Assembly: GCA_009746045.1 (NCBI GenBank)
Contig: RPFO01001296.1
Coordinates: 35,001-59,297 of the forward strand
Direction: 5' to 3'
Source: Mesostigma viride
Lineage: Eukaryota; Streptophyta; Mesostigmatophyceae; Mesostigmatales; Mesostigmataceae
DNA length: 24,297 nt
Position 1 is the first letter of the stretch; each line of letters starts with the position of its first letter. The translations under genes and the position numbers were made by a program. The notes below the pieces were generated by a model. That model was not told the DNA's origin. It worked only from the letters and a program-made list of their open reading frames with translations, and ran no database searches. This document shows positions 6,771 to 17,100 of the stretch, in pieces.

Positions 6771-9700
6771 AAGCGCCCCTTCCTTTTAGGGGGAGGGGGC
6801 TTGCACACAGGGGCCGGCGTGTGAGCCTGGACAATGGTCTTCCACCTCTTCTTGTTCTGCAGAGCAGTCCAAGCAAGAGAGAGGGAGTGAATGCGGTGTT
6901 CAAACGGGGCTGGGACCACTAGGTCGGGCAGCAACTGCCGTGGATAGTCATGGCATGTTTACCCAACTTTCTAGGAATGTCCTTGGGGCCATGCAGGCCA
7001 GGTCGATCAGGATATGCCGCCCTGGCCGTTGGCCAAGCCGCTGGTGGGGGCAGGCCAGACAGAGGTCGGTGTCTACCTGACTGGTGCGAGCAAGATGTCC
7101 TCACGAGTGCTATCCTACGCTGCCGGCCTAATCTCGTCCGAAATGCGAGGCGTACCGGTCGGCCTGGTACAAAGACTCTAAAAAAGACCTATGTGTGGAA
7201 AACCCTACGTTCTGAGGGTTGGCGGAGCATCCTGGTTACCGTGCCGTTCAGCCGTGTGGCCAGCGTGTCCGTGAGCGTCCATGCCTCGGCGTCATAAGTG
7301 AGCACCGTGAGGACCAGGACCTTGAAGAGCATTCGCTTGCGGTGCTCGCCCAGGTCCTTCGAGTGCCAGTAGGTTTTTCGAGCGAACGATGCCTAGCTAG
7401 CCCAGGCCAGGCCGATGCGGATGTCCACATCGTCGGCGGTGTCGGGGAGCATGCTCCCCAGCAGTTTGAAGCGATCACGGAACTCGACCTCCTTCCCGTC
7501 GAGCAGCCGAGGCCGGCTTCGGCGGGCGACTGGTAGCCCCATGCAATCACCATCCCCTCAATTTTGACACTAATCTCCAACCCCACCGCCCGCGCCTCCA
7601 AGCCCAGACAGTCCAGCCAGGTCTGAATGTGCTCGGGGCGCTCGATGAGGGTGGTATCATCCGCATAAATCAGGTGCACGGACATGCAGGCGGTAGCCAG
7701 GGCCACCGCCGCCATATTCGCGATCGTTAAGGATGTCCGAGCCGGGATCGAACCCCTTACAGTATAAGAGCAGTAAAGCGTGCATGCACGTGCCTGACGC
7801 ATGACGTGATCCACGACAATAATGAACTGAGGTATGGGGATCGACAGGACACAACCTTGCCACACCCCGTGATGAAGGGGGAAATTGGTGGGTTGGTGCC
7901 CTCCGCAGTCCGCACTACTGCCTGTGAGCCCTCATACAGCCGGCGCATGGCAGCAATAAACGCTGGGGGCACGCCGCCGGTCCAGAGCTAAGATGGCCCA
8001 TGCAAAGAGCCTCCCATTAAGGACCGTGTCGAAAGCCTTGCATGATATAGTAGTCAACAAAAATGAAGACCATGCAGCGGAAAACCATCAGGGCAAATGC
8101 GACGCACCTCCTCCATCAACCGGCACGCCACAAATACAGCCATGACAGTGTTACGGCCACGTGCGACGGAAGAAACCCATCTGAGACTAACCCAGGTGCG
8201 GAGTCCAGCGCGGCGCGGAGCCTGTGCAGCATCATGCGCATGAAGACCTAATTCAGCGCGGCGCTCTGGAGGAAGACACCCCGATAGTTACCGGGGTCAG
8301 CAACAGAGTCCTTCTTGTACAGCATGACTCGGATGGCCGTCTGCCACTCAGCAGGCGGAGGTTCATCAGAGAGCAGGACACGGTTGCAGAACGCCAGCAG
8401 AAGCTACCTCACCGCCAGTTTAGGGGTCTTCATGCAGCAGCTTAGCCGAAAGGTGGTCGGCACCGACCGCCGCGTCGTACCGCAGGCGAGCAAGGGTGCC
8501 GTCCAATTCCTCCAAAGTGAAGGGGTAGACGTCGTTCAGTTGGTGGCAAGGCAGCCCTCCTTCAAGGCGGGAACTTGGTAGTCCGCGGCCGAGGAGGGGG
8601 GCGCAGGCGGCGGCCGGCGGGGGTCCGGCAACACCGAGACGGGCGGCCGTCTCAGGGTGAAGCGGCGGGGGACGGGGGGAGGGGCGTGAGCCCCACTGGT
8701 CAAGGAAACTGACATTATGGGCCAACGAGCGGTCAATTAAGGCTAACTCCAGCGCCTCGCCGTCCCCCATGACAGTGCTCCACCGGGGTACGCTGCCGCT
8801 GGCTGCCGAGGCGGTCAAGGTGGTACCACATGTCCTTAATTGCCCTGGTTGCGAGCTTGGCAGGCCTTGGCATCTGCGATGCACTGGGCCGCCTCTGCGT
8901 CCTGAGCATGTGCGTAGGCCTCCACAAGGGTGGCCTTGAGCACCGGTTTCAGCAGCGGGTCCCGGTTACGCTTGAAACGATGCCGGGCGGCCAAGACCTT
9001 AGGGTCGGCTGGCGGTAGAGCGGGCCGGGGCGTCGGCGGGGCATGACCGGCAGAGTGCCGGGCCGCCAGCAACGGGGCGCGGGCCGCAAAGCCCGCATGA
9101 AAATGGCAGCATTTGGAGTGCACCCTGGGCCGGCGCCTCGACGTCCGCCTGGGCCCCCAGGGCCTCCAGGTACGCCCGTCGGCACCTGTTCCGCTCGATC
9201 GTCAGCTCGGCCGTCCGTCCAGTACGCGTCCTCAGGATCCCCCCGGACCAGGCGTAGCGCGGACCAGTCAGGACGGGCCACTCAGTGGGGCGCGGCGCTT
9301 GGTGCATGGCGTGGAACCGGAGCCGAATGGCGAATGGTCGCACGCACCAACCGGTGGTGAGAGCACACCGTGCCGGGTGGGTCGAACACTCGAGCTAGTA
9401 TCCAGAACCGAAGTGCACCTGGGCTGCCGTACCACCACGTAGTCCAGACATGCAGGCCGGCCTGACGGTCGTTAGGGCCCCGAAAAGTGACAAAGTCCTG
9501 TGAGGGACGTTGGAAGTGGCAGTTGACAGCCGCAACCATCCCGCTAGCTATCCCGCAAAATTAAGGCAGAAAACAAGGAGGTGTCAGTCATTAGCAGCCG
9601 TGCCGGCAGGCGCAAAGCGACTGCCAGCAGTGCCCACGGGGAGCGTGCATGGCGTTGGCGTCGAGCAGCATAACCAAGAAGTGGCGGGCCGGGGTGGCCC

Positions 9701-10161
9701 CCTCAAGGCTATGCAAGTCCTCGAAGAACTTCTGGCGTTCCGACTGGGCCGGTAGACCACTATATGGGGTGCGTAACCCATGCACCCCAACCGTGAGGTG
9801 GTGCTTAGACCGCCCCTCAACTCGATCAGAGGTGAAATGTGCCACCATATGTAAGGCGGGGGGTGAGAATTGACTTAAGCGTGCTGAGGCTGGCAGCTGC
9901 CAGCGGCGAGCACAAAAGGCCAACACCACCTTGGCCTGGCGTCCCACTGCCAGCGAAGTAAAAACGCCAAGTTACCGCCTGCATGCCAGGCGACCATGCA
10001 GTGAGCACCGTGCCAGGAGGCACCGTGCGACGGTGCTCCTGCATGCACGCCTAGAATAAACACACGATGTGCAATGCAGAAGGCAACAAGCTCCTCCACC
10101 CAGTATAGCTATGGTCGCTATCTGCCAGCAATGTGCGTACGTTGAAAGTTGCGAGGGCCAT
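6771..10161 (-). pseudogene. LINE ORF2 (endonuclease-reverse transcriptase), decayed
   Basis: A nearly full polymerase ORF in minus orientation, about 1,130 codons long but split into many frames. The start is ATG at 10161 (MALATFNVRTL, the usual first strand of an APE-type endonuclease). Then follow QEHRR (near 10040), SGTPGQGGVGLLCSP (near 9960), LLDANAMH (near 9680, the GD.N-like site) and SHHRLVRATIR (near 9370, where the usual catalytic SDH has become SHH). The reverse transcriptase includes YDAAVGADHLSAKLLHED (near 8450), FVDYY followed by a shifted AFDTV (near 8049-8030, motif A), QGCVLS (near 7850) and YADD (7656-7667). The C terminus HRIHSLSLAWTAL ends at TAG 6771-6773. Endonuclease at the N terminus plus RT indicates an APE-type LINE; the exact clade is not decided. 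It cannot make protein. Confidence 0.85.
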
Positions 10162-10860
10162 GCAAGGATGCCTGCTGGCCCAACAGGGGAAAACGAGGAG
10201 TGGAGATGGGGTTGGATGCAGCGGAAGATGGGGGTGGGGATGGAACGGAGGGGAGGGAGATGGATGGAATAGTGCTTTTCATCGCATGGAGCTTGACCTG
10301 CAGGCGGAGGATGTGTCAAGCCTGCCGCTTGCTAGAGCTGGGTATTCGGGGATGATTGCGCAACGCAGAGGCGTAGATAATCTAGCATGCGTTGTGTACT
10401 GCGAATCTGACTGCTGAGAGCTGCCGTTCTGGCCCGAAGTACCGGCACCACCATGTGTATCACTTGACGAGGCCGAGGCGTGGGGGTGGAACAGGTGGGA
10501 CTTTTTAGAGGCTGTCCCCGAAGCCTGTTATAGCCGCGAGCCGAGGAGTAGCCGGGTTGTCTAGATACCTACTGGAACCACCAGGGGCACGTTTCTTACG
10601 AGACTCCACACGAGACTCTGCACCCGTGGTGTTACAGTCAGTAATCTCAACGTACACCGTCAAAGAAGGCAGCAAAGCGACCATCCGACATCAGACGCAT
10701 CTGCACACGCTTCCCCCCCTCTATTATGTACCCCTTCCTCGTCGCCACGACCTTCTCGTGATTCCCTTGCTCCTCGCCGCCAGCTGTGCAGGGGTCCTGT
10801 CGTCGTGTCGCGTTTGCGTGCCATTATATCCTAGACTATCACTTGGAAGGCATATCCATA
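10162..10860 (-). pseudogene. LINE ORF1 C-terminal part and ORF1-ORF2 junction, decayed
   Basis: Read on the minus strand, short open pieces line up ahead of the ORF2 start: RVQMRLMSDGRFAAFFDG (near 10700), VEITDCNTTGAES and KKRAPGGSSRYLDNPATPR (near 10600-10550), a Ser/Gly/Gln-rich piece (near 10430), and a Pro/His-rich stretch up to the ORF2 ATG at 10161. They are in different frames with several stops. I read them as the C-terminal domain of ORF1 because they lie in the right place and have matching low-complexity style. No family match is claimed. Confidence 0.4.
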
Positions 10861-11889
10861 GACATAGAGTACTCATGTGTGTGATCCACTAAGTGAAAAT
10901 GATAGGTGTGGTCCTTGACGGCACCACCACCTTCATGACAGGCAGCGCAGCCAGCCGATTATATTATGAAGATTGCAATATATTAATGCTTTATGATGAA
11001 AGCAATGCCCAAACCGGCCATTCATTCCATAACATTTCACAAATTACAATGAATGCCGAGTTGTGCTGCCGCAACTGTAAGAATAACTATGCATGAGACC
11101 CATCGAAATCACCACAGACCGACCATGACGCCACTGTGGCGCAACAGTGTTTACTTACGTCATAGTCTATATCAACTGTGTGACTCTGCGCTCATGTCCC
11201 AGTTACTGGCACACTGGCCAACGACGAACCGGCCCTTTCCCGGTACTGTTCCCGGGTCAGCAGAACATTTCTCGTCCACAATGCCAACAATATCCCAACC
11301 GGATCAAACCATGCACTGTGAATCCTATCAACCATCGTCATGGCAATGACATGCAACCACTCACGGGGGCTGCTCCGGGCTGTTAGTCGAGAAGTTTAAC
11401 CCCATATATGAAGACAACAAAGTAGTCGTGAGGGAGAGAAACGAGCGAACAACGACCACCATGGCCGCTGCCGTGCTCCTAAATATCTCCAAAAATCCCG
11501 GCATCCATGCGCCGTCGCATTTGCCAGCAAGCCGCCTGACGTGCAGTTAGACTGCCAGCAAAATGCTGAGCAAGTCTGTTCGACAGCCACGTGCGAGCCA
11601 GCACACCGCACAGTACGATCTGCCTATCTAGCTTTGTCATATGGACTGAACATCATTCCGTCTGGACAATACAAAAGATTCTTAACTGCCAAATGTCACG
11701 CACCGGAATATTGTGCAAGCCACCACGGCTTTGCGCCCCAAAGTCCTGCGCCTGAACCTAAGCCACTGAGGTCACCTAAGACTGTCACTCTAGAAATTCA
11801 GGCCTTTCCGGCGCGGCGCTCCACACCGGCCCAAAGGAACAAAGCCTGCGGCCTACTGAATCGGAACCAACCAAACGTCGGTAACAATT
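10861..11889. other. 1-kb block separating two parts of LINE ORF1
   Basis: Between the ORF1 core (ending near 11893) and the putative ORF1 C-terminal part (starting near 10860) lie about 1,030 bp with no LINE-like frame on the minus strand and no recognised protein on the plus strand. A 125-codon open frame at 11541-11918 on the plus strand has no recognisable motif. It may be an insertion into the LINE or badly decayed ORF1; I could not find terminal repeats or target duplications. Confidence 0.35.
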
Positions 11890-11892
11890 CCG

Positions 11893-12952
11893 ATTACGGC
11901 AACCGCGTAACTTCTTGAGTGCACGGACGTAAATGATCACGGACGTGACACTCGTCCATGCTGATGGGGGTGTCCTTGAGCAGGCGACGGGCTCAAATGA
12001 CCCGTTTCTGATCGTTCACGGTGGCCATGGTGACCAGAAGTAGGCCAGCTGGGCCTGCTGGCAGGTGAATGGCCCTGTCAATGGTCACGTGGTGGCGCAG
12101 CTGCAGCACCCCCAGGACTGACGCGCGGGGCCCCGCAAGGCCTCGGTAAGCGCTTGTGCGGTGTCATGCTTGCCCACCTCAAAGTTCTTGAGGACTATAT
12201 TGCGTTGTCTGAGCTGAGCCACATTCTGTGACACAACTGCAGTGGCTGCCGTCTTAGCCGCCTGGGCTACAATGGCATCCAAGTTCTTGCATGCCCGTCA
12301 CGTCCGCGAACGTGACCCGCTTGGGGGGGGGGTGGCCATGGCCGCCTTTAATTCCAGCAAGGTGGCTCGGGTTGCAGCACAGGCAGCAGCCATGGACTTG
12401 AGCTCTCCTTGCACAGAGGTGAGGGACTGCTGCATGCCACGCAGCAGCTCAGCGGGGTCGGCTGCGCTGGCAGGGGTGTCGGCGTCGGCCGCGGCGTCGG
12501 ATGCGGCAGCGATGGTCGCCGGTGGATTTGCAGAGTACGTTCAGGGCAGCATGTTAAGAGGCAGGAGGTGCGTTGCTGGTCGTCTTCCCATTTCAGCCAC
12601 TCAGCGGGGCCGTCAGGCACGGCCGCGCCGGTTGCGGGATGGCGAATGATGTTGTCGGCGTCGTATCGGAATTTGAGGATTTGTGGCACGTCGGCGAGCG
12701 GCATGGTGAAAAATGCCGGAAGGTCAGCCGGTTGCAGGCGGGTGCCGGGGCTTGTATATTTGGTTCAAGCAGACGGTGCAGGCGGTGGGGTGGCAGGCGC
12801 TGTGTTAGCCTCGGCGTCCATGGAAGTGGCTTCCGTGGTGCGCGGCTTCTTGTGAGCGGCGGGAGCGGTGTTGGCGGCAGGGCTGGCTTCCTCAAGAACG
12901 GCGTCCAGCGAGCGCGGTTTTCCAGGGCGGCAGGTGTTGTTTGGGCCTCCAT
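11893..12952 (-). pseudogene. LINE ORF1 (nucleic-acid chaperone type), decayed
   Basis: The minus strand starts with ATG at 12952 (MEAQTTPAALENRAR), then shifts frame into an Ala/Pro-rich stretch (AANTAPAAHKKPRTTEATSM). A better kept block follows (DVPQILKFRYDADNIIRHP and AEWLKWEDD, near 12690-12580), then a helix fit for a coiled coil (LLRGMQQSLTSVQGELKSM, near 12450-12390). Next come QRNIVLKNFEVGKHDTAQAL (near 12190) and LLLVTMATVNDQKRV then RRLLKDTPISMDE (near 12030-11955). Coiled coil plus a basic C-terminal domain is the layout of LINE ORF1 proteins, which coat the element RNA. At least three frameshifts make it non-functional. It is in line with, and in the same orientation as, ORF2. 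Confidence 0.6.
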
Positions 12953-13126
12953 AGCTACGAGTAATATTACGTATGCTATGTTGGGGTCGCAGGCGTGCTA
13001 TTCACAGGCAGATTGCCGCCATATCGAGTCGAAAATAGCGATATCTGCTGGGCAGGCCGATGTCGATAACGTATTAATCTGAGGCGATAGCTGCATGAAA
13101 TTATACCAGCATGTTCGTCATCAAAA

Positions 13127-13186
13127 GACGAGTCGAATGCAACAATTAATTAATTAATTAATTAATAGACCCGTCGAATGCAACAA
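13127..13186. repeat. (TTAA)n run flanked by 19-bp direct repeats
   Basis: A TTAATTAATTAAT run at 13144-13166 is bordered on each side by the same word: AGACGAGTCGAATGCAACAA on the left and AGACCCGTCGAATGCAACAA on the right (18 of 20 identical). The arrangement resembles a target site duplication around a tail-only insertion. Confidence 0.7.
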
Positions 13187-13585
13187 ACCCGATAAAATTT
13201 CATGGCCGGAGTCGAAAGTTATGAGCATTCTCGGCAGCCATAGCTCGGTCAATCTGATCATAGCCGGGACGTTTCCTTTTTGACGTTTCCTCATGCCCAT
13301 GTGTATGCCTATGATGGGACTCACACCACATGACGCATTAGCTGTAGAGTATTTAGTCATGCTTTGCACATGCAGAGATTTACTCTCTGCTGAGATGTCA
13401 TGCCCTAGCTGTTGCCTAGCCACAATCATCTTCCACCCCATGTCCGCACCTTAGCTGCTGGAATACATGGAGGTGCAGGTGCACCGCCTTGTAGGTGGCT
13501 GTTTACATCCCCCACCTGCAGGTTGTAGCGGCCCAGAATGTATTAAAAACCATAGGCCCCCTTCTCAGGGCCATGTGTTACGTAT

Positions 13586-13620
13586 ACTCCCAACGGAGTT
13601 ATGCTCTTAATCCTTTAATT
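13586..13620 (+). repeat. hairpin plus TTAAT tail, isolated copy
   Basis: ACTCC-CAAC-GGAGT (13586-13599) forms a 5-bp stem with the same CAAC loop seen at 895, 949 and 6638. It is followed after TATGCTC by TTAATCCTTTAATTAAT. No LINE coding sequence is attached on its left side. Confidence 0.6.
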
Positions 13621-13623
13621 AAT

Positions 13624-13823
13624 GGTTGTATTGCACCCACAGCCTTGCGCCCCGGCACCGTGCTGTGGAGAGAACGTTTTGTGGCCTGCCCACTTAATTG
13701 TGGCAGTGAGATCGAGAAGCTCGGGTGCCCCCCCTCCTAGCTTCTCATTGTGGACATGCAGGGGTTGAAGGTTCCTTCACTCTGTATTGACACCCATATG
13801 ACGCAGTCACGTGCTAATTAATC
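13624..13823 (+). repeat. 200-bp inverted repeat, left copy
   Basis: The reverse complement of 14352-14543 with moderate divergence. Shared landmarks are GGTTGTATTGCACCC at the outer end, TGTGGCCTGCCCACTT, GGGGTTGAAGGTTCCTT, and a terminal near-palindrome (CATATGACGCAGTCACGTG). Together with the right copy it brackets the last exon of the phosphatase gene. Confidence 0.85.
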
Positions 13824-13889
13824 AGTTTATTAAGTAGTCCTGCGTACGTGTTGGGGCGGACACGTCTAATCATGGCCATGTAAGATTAA

Positions 13890-14126
13890 TCATCGTCGAA
13901 GCAGGCGCTGCAGGCGCCGTTGTATCGGGCGTCGCTCCTTTGCGAAGATAATGGCCAAGAATAGCGCGGACAAGAAGTAGAGGATACCTTCGCCTTCGGG
14001 GGACAAGGTCGGCAGCACGCGCGTGTCGCCCAGCTGCTTCCAGAGAACAGCGGTCAGGGACCCCAGCGCGCCGCCCACGAGAACTTGCGGCCACGTGTGG
14101 TAGCCCAGTTCCACGCGCAGCCAGGT
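13890..14126 (-). CDS. phosphatase exon 4 (PAP2 motif 3, C terminus)
   Basis: It begins after the acceptor TTCCTGCAG with TWLRVELGYHTWPQVLVGG, which carries the catalytic R and H of PAP2 motif 3. It continues through a hydrophobic helix (GALGSLTAVLW), a loop, a second hydrophobic helix (ILYFLSALFLAIIFA) and a basic tail (RRPIQRRLQRLLRR) before the stop. It starts in phase 0, which fits the end of exon 3. Confidence 0.85.
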   Translation of the reverse strand, partial: TWLRVELGYHTWPQVLVGGALGSLTAVLWKQLGDTRVLPTLSPEGEGILYFLSALFLAIIFAKERRPIQRRLQRLLRR

Positions 14127-17100
14127 CTGCAGGAAGACGTGGTGGGCAAATGCGCAATCGACGTCATACTTTGCCAAAAAACGATGAAGTGCGATACCAA
14201 ATCAGGTTCAAAAAGTTGACCTTGGATACATGAAGCACTCCGTATTCCACGCGGCGCCATGGCTACTGAGGCTAGCAAAGAAATAAGACTGGGCAAATGG
14301 GAGGGAGCCAAAACAGTTTGATAGTTCAGAATAGCAACGCGAAGCCCGGTCGATTCATTAATCCATAAGCACGTGACTGCGTCACGTGGGTGCCAATACA
14401 GAGTAAAGGAACCTTCAACCCCTATACACAGCGAGAAGGAGGGAGGGTGCCCTAGCTTTTCTCACTGCCACAAGTGGGCAGGCCACAAATCGCTCTCAGC
14501 ACGGCAGGGTGCCGGGGCGCAACACTGCGGGTGCAATACAACCTTGCAGTACCATAGGTAGGCTGACGCATAGATTATAAGGTGAGGTGGGCTCAAGATG
14601 TTGGCTAAGGCGCAAGCTGATGAGGAAGATGGATGTAGCCATACCTAGTTCCTAGTTACAGGGATAGATTATAAGGTGAGGTGGGCTCAAGATGTTGGCT
14701 AAGGCACAAGCAAAGAATGTTGGAGGTGGCGCAAGCAAAGAATGTTGGAGGTGGCGCAAGCAAATGGCCACTATGAGCCATGGCTGATCGAGTGCCATCA
14801 CATACATGCCAATCTAAACAGCTAGAGCTCTGTCGATAAGAGTCGAGATGGCGAGCAAAATGTAGGGGAGAGACCAAGAAATAAAAGGTGATTCCAAAGA
14901 AGAACGACTGAAATCTACTGGAGGATTGGTAGATCAGGAAACGGAACGTTCGCAAAGGGTATCCAGTCACAACAGGGAACCAAGTTATAAAATGGGCAGT
15001 TTCTCAGACTTGCATGGTGATGTGGTCAACATGTGTTTGTGTACGACTTTGGTTCGGGCACTCCCATTCTCTATCTGCGCTCAGGCCAAGTGTGTACGCA
15101 TGACATTGTGAATGCACGGGTTTAAACTTGGGGCAAAAAGCTGATGCCCCATCAGTCTCTTGTGCTAATGTCCATTGATAAACGTTTTCCTGACTCTCCG
15201 GTTCTGCAAGTCGATAGCCTCCCCCCCTCTCTACCCACCCACCCTGCGCATCTCATGTACATCTCCGTGGGCATTCATTAGGCTCCCATATCTTGTTATC
15301 TTGTATTCCATGACCATCCTGCATATCTCATGTACATCTCCGTGGGCATTCATTAGGCTCCCATATCTTGTTATCTTGTATTCCATGACCATCCTGCATA
15401 TCTCATGTTCTGTATTTACAGCCCAATCATCCCCACGCAGCCTGTCCCAGCCACCCCCCCTAGACCCTCACCACGGCATCCGTATGCACACTTTCCTGCC
15501 CCCCATGCACCCCACCCTACACCCATTCCCTTTCCCGGCCTTCCCAAGAAAGGCGCCACTCTCCGCCCAGCCGCGAGATAATCTGCTGCTTCTGCTCTGG
15601 AGAAGGGACCTCGATCTTCAACTCATTACGAGTCGTCTGCGTTGCATATCATGTGGCGCTAAACATATTCAAATCAAAGGAGCAACTCCCCCCCCCACCT
15701 CCAACAGCACTCCTATTTTTGCCCACCCCTTCCTGTCGATTTTAATATAACTTTGCCAGTTCTGCCCCCTTAACAGACGAAAGCACCCGGAAGGCAAGCT
15801 CAGCCCAAGATTGTGCGCACAATAATGCCGGCATACCAGGAAGGCGGCCATGGCCTCGATAACGGTGGCGGCAGCCAGGGCGGACCCAGAAGTGCCATAG
15901 ATTTCCAGAACTGGTCAGGGGTATGCAAACATCAGGACAACATCAGATCGAGAGACCAGACAAGCTTACAAAACCAGTTAGCTCGGTAGTAAACACCTGT
16001 TCACATTAGTGTAAACCGCTTCGCAATCGGCAGCACGCGCTGAGGGCGTTGGAGCCCACATGACGGCCTGCGTAAGGCATTGAGCTGCATAAGGTCCACA
16101 GGCTTCGTAAGGTAACGGGCTGCGCAAGTCAGTGGTCTATGAATGCTAGCCGGCAAGGCTCTGCCCATAAAACCAGATGCACAAAAGAATGACTAGAAAT
16201 GCTTGACGCTTCCCCTCAACTTCCCAGTCCTTACTTTCAGCGTTTTAGTTGCGTGGCTGAGAGAAGGTGGGTAGCTGCCGCCATCTATCGTTGCGCGCTA
16301 CGTCACATGGTAAGCTGCCTAAGGCAGCAGGCTTCATGAGGCCTCATAAGGTACTAGGCCACGTAAGGTAATGTGGCAGGGCTAAGGTTTTACTTTCCCT
16401 GCCACACTTCCCGATGGCACCTATTCACCTGTTCTCTCCACCTTCCCCCCCCCCCCCCAGGGCCTCATCACGCAGTCACCTCTACACTACCCACCAGCCC
16501 AGGTCTCATCACTGCCGTTTCCCAAAAGAGAAAAGCCGGGGAAATTAAATGGCCGGTGGAAGGAATTCGAAAAAGTAAAATACGAACCACCACCGCGATG
16601 GCAAGTGCATCGTGTCACACAGAAATCTGAACCACGAATGAATGTACTTAGTAGGGAAACACTTACTAATGGTGGCAGCATACCGCTCAATCACACAAAA
16701 GGCACTGCCCTCAACCCCTGTAGAGTAGACGAAGAAAAGAAAAGGAAAGAAAGGAACTAGCAAACTGCAAACCAGTGAAACTTAACTAATGACCATCCTG
16801 CAGAGAAGAGGTCCTGGCTTACTAGCATACGACTTTAGTGTGTAAACTTACTGTTGTACATGAGCATGTATCAGGCAGGACTTGCTTCGTAACATTTTTT
16901 ATCTCAAGAACCTCCACCGTCCGTACCCTGAATTTCTTCTCCATTGTTTTCGTTCTCCATTTCCCCCCCCCTCTTCACAACCCTATTCTGACACACTGTG
17001 ACAACCGCCATGGCCTCCTTATCTTGATCGCCGCACCCACGCGTGCGCCTGACGGTGTTGCCAACACCACCACCACCAGCTGCACCCAGGCGCGCCTCAC

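Larger units (their letters stand above)
12953..13623. other. gene-free stretch, 5' flank of the LINE
   Basis: No coding frame recognised. It may include the 5' UTR of LINE copy B. It contains a (TTAA)n run with flanking direct repeats (13127-13186) and a third type of hairpin-plus-AT-tail motif (13586-13620). Confidence 0.4.

Noticed and set aside
7741-7790. tRNA-like sequence on the minus strand (GGTTCGATCCC resembles a B box and T loop)
   Set aside because: The T stem does not pair beyond three bases, the anticodon arm does not fold into five plus seven plus five, and no A box or acceptor stem was found. It lies inside the LINE reverse transcriptase region.
8830-9442. plus-strand open frames of 60-110 codons in GC-rich sequence
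   Set aside because: They are opposite-strand shadows of the LINE endonuclease-RT linker; no motif or start context.
11541-11918. 125-codon plus-strand open frame
   Set aside because: No recognisable domain; it lies in the unexplained block within the LINE and overlaps the end of the minus-strand ORF1 remnant.
15175-15750. 191-residue open frame on the plus strand with a repeated peptide
   Set aside because: The repeat is the 75-bp tandem duplication; the rest is pyrimidine-rich intron 3 sequence of the opposite-strand gene.
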